Position numbers and translations under genes: made by a program. Below are positions 1 to 7,246 of a stretch of 35,112 bases of DNA, piece by piece (position 1 is the stretch's first letter; every line of letters begins with the position of its first letter). The stretch comes from Promethearchaeota archaeon. GTDB taxonomy: Archaea; Asgardarchaeota; Lokiarchaeia; Sigynarchaeales; SOKP01. The notes under the pieces were generated by a model, which was not told the origin of the DNA, made no database searches, and saw nothing but the letters and a program-made list of their open reading frames with translations. The stretch is from contig JAHPYY010000122.1 in the NCBI GenBank assembly GCA_019058515.1, forward strand, positions 1-35,112. The letters run 5' to 3'.

Positions 1-642
1 GGTAAGGAATACAAGATAATGCAGACTATCTTTAAAAATAAAGCTCCTAAATATGGAAACAATGACGACAGCGCAGATAATATGGCAAGAGAAGTTATGA
101 AGGTATGGGCCGACGAAACATGGAAATATAAAACACCTACAAATTTCCAATATAGACCAGGAATGTTATCGTGGAATTATTGGGCAGGAGCAGACGCATA
201 TCTCACTGTTGCCACACCAGATGGTCGAAATAAGGGAACTTATCTTTCAAATGCGATTTGTCCTAGTAATGGTGCCGATATAAAAGGTCCAACTGCTGTA
301 ACAAACTCAGTAGGAATTGCCCTTGGTGGTAAAACAGAAGAGGGAGAATATTTAAACTATTTACCAAACGGAGCGAGCCATACAATAACATTCAATCCCA
401 CTATTTTGCGAGACCCTGAACATAAAGAGAAGTTTAAGTCGTATCTAAAGGGATACATTGAAAACGGAGGTACATGCTTGCAGGTCAACATGATTGACGC
501 AGAGATGTTAAAAGACGCTCAACAACACCCTGAAAATTATCAAAATCTTTTAGTGAGGGTCACGGGTTATAACGCTTACTTTACTTCAATCGGAAAGGAA
601 CTTCAAGACGAAATTATAGCTCGAGAGTCTCATAAATTATAA
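1..642 (+). CDS. Glycyl radical enzyme (PFL-like family), C-terminal part, 5' end outside window
   Basis: This is the end of a large glycyl radical enzyme. The frame is open to base 1, and the ATG at 19 lies inside the protein, so the true start is upstream of the window. The family signature RVTGYNAYF is present, with the radical-bearing glycine encoded at 565-567, 25 residues from the C-terminus. Upstream sits the usual PDGR-x-G segment and a GPTAVTNSVG stretch as in pyruvate formate-lyase relatives. The catalytic cysteine domain is outside the window, so the substrate cannot be read. The ending (GKELQDEIIARESH) is unlike E. coli PflB and closer in style to the dehydratase, decarboxylase and fumarate-adding branches; that placement is from memory and uncertain. 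The enzyme needs an activating enzyme; one is encoded at 11012-11992 on the same strand. Family call is firm, substrate unknown. Confidence 0.93.
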   Translation, partial: GKEYKIMQTIFKNKAPKYGNNDDSADNMAREVMKVWADETWKYKTPTNFQYRPGMLSWNYWAGADAYLTVATPDGRNKGTYLSNAICPSNGADIKGPTAVTNSVGIALGGKTEEGEYLNYLPNGASHTITFNPTILRDPEHKEKFKSYLKGYIENGGTCLQVNMIDAEMLKDAQQHPENYQNLLVRVTGYNAYFTSIGKELQDEIIARESHKL

Positions 643-644
643 CC

Positions 645-655
645 TTTCTTTTTTT
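645..655 (+). terminator. T-rich terminator after the glycyl radical enzyme
   Basis: Within 3 bases of the stop codon comes a T-rich tract (CTTTCTTTTTTTA). Archaeal RNA polymerase terminates on oligo-T runs without needing a hairpin. The next gene is convergent and ends at 682, so the tract also separates the two transcripts. Confidence 0.5.
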
Positions 656-681
656 ATCTTCTATGTTTTAGCGTTTATAAA

Positions 682-2880
682 TTAAGTTAAATATTCGACC
701 CAAATGGGTCCAATGTAACTCGTCCGCCCGTTACTTCCAACGACGCGAATTAAGTAATAATCAAATCCGTTGGTATGTAAAGAGGTAGGATCTATAGGAT
801 TATCGCTATATTGGTTAATGTAATAGTTGCCATCATCCTTTTTAAGGCAACAATGTTCATACGATGCTCCTTGAATAGGCGTAGTGTCAATATAATCAAA
901 TTTGGAGACGGGATCAGAAACGAGCTGAGTCCATAATAGTTCTCCGTTTTTTATGATTTCTATCGACACAAGCCAATTAGGACTCCAGTTGGGAGATACT
1001 GTTGCCGCGGTGTTTTTCAAAGCTATAGGAGAGCCATCTTGGGCGAGGAATACTTCGATTTTCCTATGATCGTTTTTAGTTTGAGCAACCAGAGTTGATC
1101 CGTCTCCTACTGTGGTTCCATTTACAGAAAACGCAAGAATAGGTCTTCCATGGTCGGAATTTGCGTAAATTCTTTGATTTTCAAGCCCATCAAACACGGC
1201 TTTTCTGGTTAAGTTTAGTGCATGGACTGCAGTTATCCCTCCTGGATAAGGGTGTCCGTTTCGAGCGTACCAGATACTAAACGGCCATTGGTGTCCAATA
1301 TACGCATCCGTGTGACTTAAACTATGTCCGGGATGACCGTCGTGATTGTCGCTTGAGGCATAGAGCACCATTCTTTTACCCATGTTAAAGGCGTCGACTA
1401 TAGAAGAACCTTTAACATATTCGGGAGGAGGATCGACCGCACCTCTATAGCTTAGGGGATGTCGTTGTTCAAAAAGGCTTTCACCGTGAACAGAAGTAAC
1501 TTCAGCTAATTTTACGTATTTAGGGTTGATATATGTCCAATCTTGAATGAACTGATTACGAACCGTATGATGTGGAAGAGCGAGTACCCGATCTCCCGTA
1601 GCTAAGGTGAATTCATCCAATTTTCCCCATAATACAGAGGGGCTTTTTATAGTATTTGCAGCGACATGAGGTAAATGGGTTCCACTAAAAATACATGTAT
1701 AGTGTCCAAAATTAATATCCAATGAAGAAACATAATTTGTGGTCCATTCAAGTCCTTGAAAGGTGACAAATTTATAGGGTTCATACGCAAAATTTGTAGC
1801 GGTTTCTAAGGTTGTAAACAAATTTCCACCATTTTGGGTTAAACCAAACCAATTTAAGTGTTCTCCGTGATCGGTAAGAGAAAAGTAATCTAGGCATGCA
1901 ATATTCCTAGCGTAGTAGAATGAATGCTCCGGTGATCCAGAACCGTCTGAAAGCATAGAATGAGAATGAATATCGCCCCAAACAATTAAAGGATCGCTTT
2001 TAGTGAAATTATCTACGATAATGGGGTTGCTATAATAAGTGTTTTTAGTTTTTGAATCGCTTACTAATATATAGTGAATCCCTGGTGTGTTTATAATTGT
2101 ATTGAAGCGATGCATGCCATTGTCTTTTCCATCTTTAATTTCATATCCAGGCACCATCCCTTGGCTTAGTATTTGTCCTGTGAAGCTGTATGAAGGTGGT
2201 AATTGTACATTTGGTGCGTTTATAACTTCATATGTCGAAAGATCATAGGATTTAATGGAAAATTCTACTGTCCCGTCGTAATTACTACTTAATCTTTCAA
2301 AGGAATCCCAAGCTTGAACGGTAATATCCATAGATTCACCAATCTTCACCGTTGATGGAGCGTTTATCCAAAGACAGTTAGTGTTGTTGTCAAGAAGAAC
2401 CGCAGGTTGTATACTTACAAGAGACCATAAAAAGACGGGCATTGCGATTGCCAAGATTTTAATTGTCAGTTTTGTATATGAAGAAATTTTATTAGATAAG
2501 AAAGTTAACGAAAAAGCTTGGAATTTAGGAGTTTTCCCCGCCTTTATAAGAAGGATACGATATAAGTGAGTGAAGAGAAATATGAGCTCGGGTAATAACA
2601 CGAGTAAAATACCTAAAACGATGTAAAGCGCAACGGACGATAGATGTTCAATCAAAAATGTACTAACACCTGCTGCTAAGGCAAGAATAGCACCATTGCG
2701 CTTCCAAGCGATATCACTTGAGCCCATTATAAAGATAATGCCGATAATTATGGCTATAATACTGAACCAAAACCAAGCGATTGTTATTATTCCAAATAGG
2801 AGCATTCCCACTTTAGGAATTAACCACCAACGAGAACTTCTAACTTTGGTAAATTTTTGCTTATATCGTTTTTCGATCAT
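682..2880 (-). CDS. Membrane-anchored PHP-like metal-dependent protein (DUF3604 family)
   Basis: The 732-residue protein has an N-terminal membrane part with hydrophobic segments near residues 18-52, 62-108 and 138-162. A beta-rich, Ig-like region follows (about 170-295), then a large domain of the DUF3604 type. That domain opens with GDIHSHSMLSDGSG (302-315) and continues with LDYFSLTDHGEH, the histidine/aspartate pattern of PHP-type metal phosphoesterases. More His and Asp residues follow (ALPHHT, YASSDNHDGHPGH), as expected for a multi-metal site. The catalytic part probably faces outside the cell. The start is the only ATG near the open end, with basic residues before the first helix. It converges with the glycyl radical enzyme. 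Its substrate is not known; family members are often called DUF3604 proteins without a defined reaction. Confidence 0.82.
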   Translation of the reverse strand: MIEKRYKQKFTKVRSSRWWLIPKVGMLLFGIITIAWFWFSIIAIIIGIIFIMGSSDIAWKRNGAILALAAGVSTFLIEHLSSVALYIVLGILLVLLPELIFLFTHLYRILLIKAGKTPKFQAFSLTFLSNKISSYTKLTIKILAIAMPVFLWSLVSIQPAVLLDNNTNCLWINAPSTVKIGESMDITVQAWDSFERLSSNYDGTVEFSIKSYDLSTYEVINAPNVQLPPSYSFTGQILSQGMVPGYEIKDGKDNGMHRFNTIINTPGIHYILVSDSKTKNTYYSNPIIVDNFTKSDPLIVWGDIHSHSMLSDGSGSPEHSFYYARNIACLDYFSLTDHGEHLNWFGLTQNGGNLFTTLETATNFAYEPYKFVTFQGLEWTTNYVSSLDINFGHYTCIFSGTHLPHVAANTIKSPSVLWGKLDEFTLATGDRVLALPHHTVRNQFIQDWTYINPKYVKLAEVTSVHGESLFEQRHPLSYRGAVDPPPEYVKGSSIVDAFNMGKRMVLYASSDNHDGHPGHSLSHTDAYIGHQWPFSIWYARNGHPYPGGITAVHALNLTRKAVFDGLENQRIYANSDHGRPILAFSVNGTTVGDGSTLVAQTKNDHRKIEVFLAQDGSPIALKNTAATVSPNWSPNWLVSIEIIKNGELLWTQLVSDPVSKFDYIDTTPIQGASYEHCCLKKDDGNYYINQYSDNPIDPTSLHTNGFDYYLIRVVGSNGRTSYIGPIWVEYLT

Positions 2881-2984
2881 TTTACTTTTCTCGAAGATTT
2901 CTACTTTTAATCAGTTTTGTTTATAATATGATTTTTGACCAATTGATTTTTTAAGTATAAACTTCCTTCATTAATTTAGGTAAG

Positions 2985-2997
2985 AATATATTATTTA
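2985..2997 (+). promoter_or_regulatory. TATA-like element before the ICMT-like gene
   Basis: AATATATTATTTA is centred about 25 bp before the ATG at 3016. In archaea this spacing fits a leaderless transcript. Many AT-rich stretches in this genome look similar, so the call is tentative. Confidence 0.35.
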
Positions 2998-3015
2998 TGA
3001 CTTTTGGAAAGTAGC

Positions 3016-3489
3016 ATGTCCAAAATAGCGAACAGATACGACATCGTTAAAATTATTTTACCGTTTGTTTTTTTAAGTGTTTGGATACTTGATTCTTTTT
3101 TATTCCGATTAACAACAATTCTCAATGCGGTTATTCCAATTCTAATTCGGGTAATATTGTTCCTCCACATTCTCGTTCCCTCTTTGATATTGTTAAAATT
3201 ATCTCGCGACTTAGTTGTGAAAGAGCGGCGAAACTCAAAACATTTGAATAGGACTAGTGTTTTAGCCTATGTACGACATCCTCTTTACTTAAGTGTGTTG
3301 TTAATTTACATATCCCTGCTTATTCTTTCGATTTCGATCGTGAGTATATGCATATGGATTATTGTAGCATACACATACAATAAACTTGCAAACTTCGAAG
3401 AAAAAGAATTAGAAAAGCAATATGGATTAGAATACATAAAGTACAAGCAAAAAGTTCCTAAATTCATTCCGAGGTTAAGAAGGGATTAA
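3016..3489 (+). CDS. Isoprenylcysteine carboxyl methyltransferase / phospholipid methyltransferase-like membrane protein
   Basis: This small integral membrane protein (157 residues from the ATG at 3016) has about four hydrophobic segments. Its C-terminal half shows the ICMT/PEMT hallmark: YVRHPLYLS (around 85-93), a hydrophobic hairpin, then NKLANFEEKELEKQYG and an EYIKYKQKVPKFIPR tail. In the family the RHP and the EE..L...YG elements help form the S-adenosylmethionine pocket. A TTG 12 bases upstream could extend it by four residues, but the ATG and the TATA spacing favour 3016. It converges with a Ras-like GTPase whose stop is 9 bases away. Eukaryotic ICMT methylates prenylated GTPases, so the pairing is suggestive, but that GTPase lacks a C-terminal cysteine. 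Bacterial and archaeal homologues may instead methylate lipids or small isoprenoids. Family call fairly sure, substrate unknown. Confidence 0.8.
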   Translation: MSKIANRYDIVKIILPFVFLSVWILDSFLFRLTTILNAVIPILIRVILFLHILVPSLILLKLSRDLVVKERRNSKHLNRTSVLAYVRHPLYLSVLLIYISLLILSISIVSICIWIIVAYTYNKLANFEEKELEKQYGLEYIKYKQKVPKFIPRLRRD

Positions 3490-3498
3490 AATGGATTC

Positions 3499-4026
3499 CT
3501 ATTTCCCATTTATTTTACTTGAGTTTATTAAATAATCGAGTAATATATCGAACGCTAAGTTTACATTTAATCCTGATTTTGCCGATGTTTTAATAAAATC
3601 GATCATGTTCAACCGTTTTTGCAGTTTCTTAGCTAAGATGTCCCCAACCATCGAAAACTCTTTGAGATCGTATTTGGAAGCCACAAGTATTAACGGTAAA
3701 TTCTGATAATATTTTCTAACTAATTGGACCCATTTATCAATATTTACAAAACTAGTCATATTAGTGCAATCAAATAACACCAACGCTCCGCTCGCTCCTT
3801 TCATAAATCTATCGACGAGAAATCGAAATCGTACTTGTCCTGTTATGTCAGTTAGGATTAATTGACAGATTAACCCGTCTCGTTTAACATTTTTCGAAAA
3901 ATATTCTACACCTATTGTCATAGTCGTCGAATCTATAAACTCTCTATTCACATAGCGATGAAGTAACGTCGTTTTTCCGACGCCTCCGTCTCCTAATACA
4001 ATAAGTTTAAATACTTCTTGCTTCAT
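3499..4026 (-). CDS. Ras/Rab-like small GTPase
   Basis: A single-domain small GTPase of 175 residues, the size of eukaryotic Ras/Rab G domains. The P loop is GDGGVGKTT (12-20). Switch I has TTMTIGVEYF (34-43). The G3 motif is DITGQ (60-64) where Ras has DTAGQ. G4 reads ASKYD (116-120), with Ser where the usual NKxD has Asn. G5 is TSAKSG (147-152). The DCTNMTSF segment resembles the Rab DxTxxxSF motif. The C-terminus (NSSKINGK) has no cysteine and so no prenylation site of the CaaX or Rab type. The G4 serine may lower guanine specificity or affinity; that is inference. Multiple such GTPases are a hallmark of Asgard archaea. It is divergent from the molybdoenzyme operon and convergent with the ICMT-like gene. 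Confidence 0.95.
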   Translation of the reverse strand: MKQEVFKLIVLGDGGVGKTTLLHRYVNREFIDSTTMTIGVEYFSKNVKRDGLICQLILTDITGQVRFRFLVDRFMKGASGALVLFDCTNMTSFVNIDKWVQLVRKYYQNLPLILVASKYDLKEFSMVGDILAKKLQKRLNMIDFIKTSAKSGLNVNLAFDILLDYLINSSKINGK

Positions 4027-4373
4027 AACTTCAATTTAAATCTTTCGGGCTAATTAATCGCGATTATAGTTCTCTAAGGAATATCTCCGCGAGTATACAA
4101 CCCTAAATCCTTAAGTTTCCAATTTGTTGATTACAATATATTAGATAATATCTACAAAAAGGTAGAGTAATTTAAGATTTTTCTTTCGAAAAAAATAAAT
4201 GTATTTCAGTGTATATATTCAGAATAATTTTATTGGACCTATATTTTTGCATGCTAAATATAAAATTTTTTTAAAAATAAAATAACTAAAATTTTTAACT
4301 AAAATTTTATTGAACAAAAAGAAATTAAATTGCTCGAATTTTATAATAATCAATTTCGAATTTTCGTAAAAAG
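4027..4373. other. Divergent intergenic region, AT-rich
   Basis: These 347 bases separate the GTPase start (minus strand) from the molybdoenzyme start (plus strand). I see no coding remnant or RNA gene. The right half is very AT-rich and holds an adjacent duplication of AACTAAAATTTT (4284-4295 and 4297-4308) followed by the probable promoter of the molybdoenzyme operon. Confidence 0.6.
4339..4349 (+). promoter_or_regulatory. TATA box of the molybdoenzyme operon
   Basis: TTTTATAATAA is centred 30 bp before the ATG at 4374, the spacing expected for a leaderless or nearly leaderless archaeal mRNA. No Shine-Dalgarno sequence is seen before that ATG. Confidence 0.45.
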
Positions 4374-6635
4374 ATGACAGAAAATATAAAAGTGTTGCGT
4401 ACTGCGTGTCCCGCTCATTGTGGGATAGATTGTTGCGGGATTAACGCGCATGTGAAAGATGGAAAGGTTATTAAGTTAGAACCCGCTGAATTTCCAAATG
4501 AAATAGACAAGAGAATTTGCCTTAGAGGGTTATCTGTCTTAGAGGTAACCTACCATCCCGATCGTTTAAAGTACCCAATGAAAAGAGTAGGAGAGAGGGG
4601 AGAAGGCAAGTTTGAAAGAATCACTTGGGATGAAGCTTACGATCTTATAGTAAAGAATTTCAAGGACATCTCTGAAAAGTATGGGTGGAAGTCCATTGGA
4701 TGGGTTTTAGGGGGACCTGGTGCGGGGACGACTAAGTTCGGAGCGTATTTGCGATTAGCCAGCTTGACTCAATCAACTCGAGTAAGCGCGTGGGGTTATG
4801 GAGATGCTGGATTACCCTGTGGGAGTCGCGTAATATTTGGAAGTCAATTCCCTTACATATATCTATTTGGTAGATTCTGGCAACGGGAGTTTCCCGATCT
4901 TCTTGTAATTTGGGGTACCAATCCCGCTGAATCAATGCCGCTACAAACTATGCGAAAAGTAATGGACGCTAAAGAACAAGGCACTCAAGTTGTGGTAGTG
5001 GACCCTAGATTTACAGTCACAGCATCAAAAGCAGATCAGTTTATCGGCCTAAAACCTGCAACTGATGCCGCGTTAGCCCTAGGTTTAATAAACGAGATTA
5101 TTAAAAATGGCCTCTACGACGAAAAATTCATTAGAAATCATACGAATGGTCCTTATTTAGTGAGATTAGATCACGGGAAATTCTTGAAAGGAACGGATAT
5201 TGGAACCAAGAAAGCAAAAACATACGTTGTTTGGTCGGAAGAGGATAACATAGCCAAGATAGTGAGGAGATCCACGATAAAGTCTGCTTCTATATTAGGC
5301 ACTTACATTGTTAACGGGATTGAGTGTAAAACCGCCTTTCAGATGCTTAAAGAATTGGCAGAGGAATATACATTAGAGAAAACTTCCGTAATAACTGGGA
5401 TAGATTCTGAATTAATCAAAAAACTAGCAGCAAGAATTGGAAAAACTAAGGATGTAATTTTTTATACTTATATGGGATTCACCCGAACCTATCACGGTGA
5501 TCTATCGTTAAGGGGAATGGCTACGCTTGCGAGCATAACTGGGCATGTAACTACTGCCTTTAGCAGAGGATATTTGCCATCTACTTTGAATTGGGACCCA
5601 TTTTTAAAAGCTAAATCTGACAAACCTTCTTATCACAGACTTGGTATATTAAACCTTTACGAAGCGGTGATGTCAGGACAGCCTTACCCAATTAAAACCG
5701 TTTGGTTCGCGTTTATTAATTTTGTTAACCAATGTGCAAATTCGAATAAGATTATCAAAGAACTTTTTCCTAAGTTAGATTTTATCGTTCAAACGGAACT
5801 GTTTATGACTCCAAACGCAAAATACGCAGATTTAGTACTTCCGGTCTGCAGTTTCCTTGAATTTTCAGACTTTTTACCTCATCCTTATCCATACGTCCAG
5901 CTTCAACAAAAAGTAATAGAACCTCTCTATGAGTCCAAATCGGATGTAGATATTGTTGTAGGCTTAGCTGAGCGCCTTGGATATGGAGAATACTTTAAAG
6001 GAGGTGAAAATGCTCTTATTGACCTTATTTTAGACAATCCAACCTTGGAAGGCGTTTCAAGAGCGACTCTTAAAGACCACGCAATTCAGCTTAAATCTAT
6101 ACCTGAAGGGGGTAATTTTCCACTAAAGTTCTCGACGCCTTCTAGTAAGATTGAACTCTACGCTGATTGGTTGGTAGATGATGGTCAAGCATTACCAGTG
6201 TATTTACCGCCTATTGAGGCTCCGATTAATAAAATTAACGATAAATATCCTTTAACATTCGTACAAGGGCATTGTAGGTTTAGAACGCATTCTTCCATGG
6301 CTAATGTCAAGAATTTATTGCGATTAAATCCAGAACCATTCGCAGATATAAATCCTGCGGATGCTCTTATAAGAGAGATCGAAAACAACGATTATATAAC
6401 AGTTTACAACGATAGAGCTCGAACCATTCTGAAGGCTCGAGTTTCTGAGGTTGTTCCTCCCGGTGTACTTAATATAAGAGAGGGGTGGTGGCTTGATCAA
6501 TTCAAGAGTGGCAGCGTTAATCACTTGACACACGACATAAAAAATCCAGTTCAAGACAAAATTTACGAGCCCAATATGCATATGAACGATGTAGCGGTTC
6601 AAATCACAAAAAAAAGCGTAGGAGAGCCAAAATGA
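4374..6635 (+). CDS. Molybdopterin (bis-MGD) oxidoreductase catalytic subunit, DMSO reductase family
   Basis: The 753-residue protein has the order of the DMSO-reductase superfamily. An N-terminal [4Fe-4S] site has cysteines 12, 16, 20 and 49 (CPAHCGIDC ... KRICLRG). The molybdopterin domains include WGTNPAES (180-187) and VVDPRFTVTASKADQ (208-222), and a C-terminal dinucleotide-binding beta barrel opens at LTFVQGH and includes NDYITVYNDRAR. A cysteine at 149 (GDAGLPCGSR) lies where the metal ligand is expected and may coordinate Mo or W. There is no twin-arginine signal peptide, so the enzyme should be cytoplasmic. Its stop overlaps the start of the iron-sulfur subunit. No membrane anchor gene follows, unlike in DMSO or thiosulfate reductases. 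A soluble two-subunit layout is also seen in pyrogallol transhydroxylase, so a non-respiratory role is possible. The substrate is not identifiable here. Confidence 0.92.
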   Translation: MTENIKVLRTACPAHCGIDCCGINAHVKDGKVIKLEPAEFPNEIDKRICLRGLSVLEVTYHPDRLKYPMKRVGERGEGKFERITWDEAYDLIVKNFKDISEKYGWKSIGWVLGGPGAGTTKFGAYLRLASLTQSTRVSAWGYGDAGLPCGSRVIFGSQFPYIYLFGRFWQREFPDLLVIWGTNPAESMPLQTMRKVMDAKEQGTQVVVVDPRFTVTASKADQFIGLKPATDAALALGLINEIIKNGLYDEKFIRNHTNGPYLVRLDHGKFLKGTDIGTKKAKTYVVWSEEDNIAKIVRRSTIKSASILGTYIVNGIECKTAFQMLKELAEEYTLEKTSVITGIDSELIKKLAARIGKTKDVIFYTYMGFTRTYHGDLSLRGMATLASITGHVTTAFSRGYLPSTLNWDPFLKAKSDKPSYHRLGILNLYEAVMSGQPYPIKTVWFAFINFVNQCANSNKIIKELFPKLDFIVQTELFMTPNAKYADLVLPVCSFLEFSDFLPHPYPYVQLQQKVIEPLYESKSDVDIVVGLAERLGYGEYFKGGENALIDLILDNPTLEGVSRATLKDHAIQLKSIPEGGNFPLKFSTPSSKIELYADWLVDDGQALPVYLPPIEAPINKINDKYPLTFVQGHCRFRTHSSMANVKNLLRLNPEPFADINPADALIREIENNDYITVYNDRARTILKARVSEVVPPGVLNIREGWWLDQFKSGSVNHLTHDIKNPVQDKIYEPNMHMNDVAVQITKKSVGEPK

Positions 6636-7207
6636 AAAAATACGGAATGTTAATTAGTCAAGAAAGATGCATTGGTTGCGATTGTTGCACGATAGCCTGC
6701 CAAATAGAAAACAACACCTCGATGCGGTGGATTAAAGTAATTACGGAAGGATCGGGTCAAAAAGACGTTCCAACGGGAACTTTTCCGAATTTAGAAATGA
6801 AGTTTATGCCGCTATTATGTAATCATTGTGAAGAACCCCCCTGTGCAGAAGTGTGTCCCGAGGAAGCGATCTCTAAGCAAGAAGAAGGGCCGGTAATTTT
6901 AGACCAAAATTTATGTTCGGGATGCCAATCGTGTGTATCTACCTGTCCATACGGTGCAATTTCTTTCAACGACGATACGAATATAGCGGAAAAGTGCAAT
7001 CTATGCTTCCATAGAATTGAGAAAGGAGAGAATCCTTTTTGCTGCGTTTGTTGCGAAGGACAAGCTATATTTTTTGGCGATTTAAACGATCCAGAGAGCA
7101 AAATAAGTAAAAAATTAAATGAATGCAACGCATTCCAGCTAAAACCAGAATTGGGAACTAATCCTTCTATTTACTATTGCTCCCCCAAGCCAAAACGAGG
7201 TTTATAA
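6632..7207 (+). CDS. Four-cluster ferredoxin-type iron-sulfur subunit of the molybdoenzyme
   Basis: The ATG overlaps the upstream stop (ATGA), which implies translational coupling and a fixed subunit ratio. The 191-residue protein has four cysteine groups typical of DmsB/PhsB/NrfC-like subunits: CIGCDCCTIAC (13-23), CNHCEEPPCAEVC (63-75), CSGCQSCVSTC (95-105) and CNLC (122-125) with CCVCC (137-141). They would bind four [4Fe-4S] clusters that carry electrons to or from the Mo site. No signal peptide or membrane segment is present, in agreement with a cytoplasmic complex. The external electron partner is unknown; a soluble ferredoxin or the flavodoxin at 29 kb are only guesses. Confidence 0.93.
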   Translation: MKKYGMLISQERCIGCDCCTIACQIENNTSMRWIKVITEGSGQKDVPTGTFPNLEMKFMPLLCNHCEEPPCAEVCPEEAISKQEEGPVILDQNLCSGCQSCVSTCPYGAISFNDDTNIAEKCNLCFHRIEKGENPFCCVCCEGQAIFFGDLNDPESKISKKLNECNAFQLKPELGTNPSIYYCSPKPKRGL

Positions 7208-7208
7208 C

Positions 7209-7228
7209 AAAAAAAAAATAACTTTTTC
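7209..7228. terminator. Bidirectional terminator between convergent genes
   Basis: Right after the iron-sulfur subunit stop lies a run of ten A (7209-7218), which is an oligo-T run for the minus-strand gene ending at 7247. ACTTTTTC follows and can serve the plus-strand transcript. Convergent genes sharing a short T/A-rich spacer are what archaeal termination would require. Confidence 0.5.
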
Positions 7229-7246
7229 TATATATTATTTCACTAG

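Noticed and set aside
4284..4308. Tandem AACTAAAATTTT copies as a regulatory repeat
   Set aside because: Only two copies in very AT-rich DNA, with no palindrome or fixed relation to the promoter; chance or slippage is sufficient.
6823..7128. Open frame on the strand opposite the iron-sulfur subunit
   Set aside because: It is the complement of a cysteine-motif-rich gene with clear function; no independent evidence of coding.
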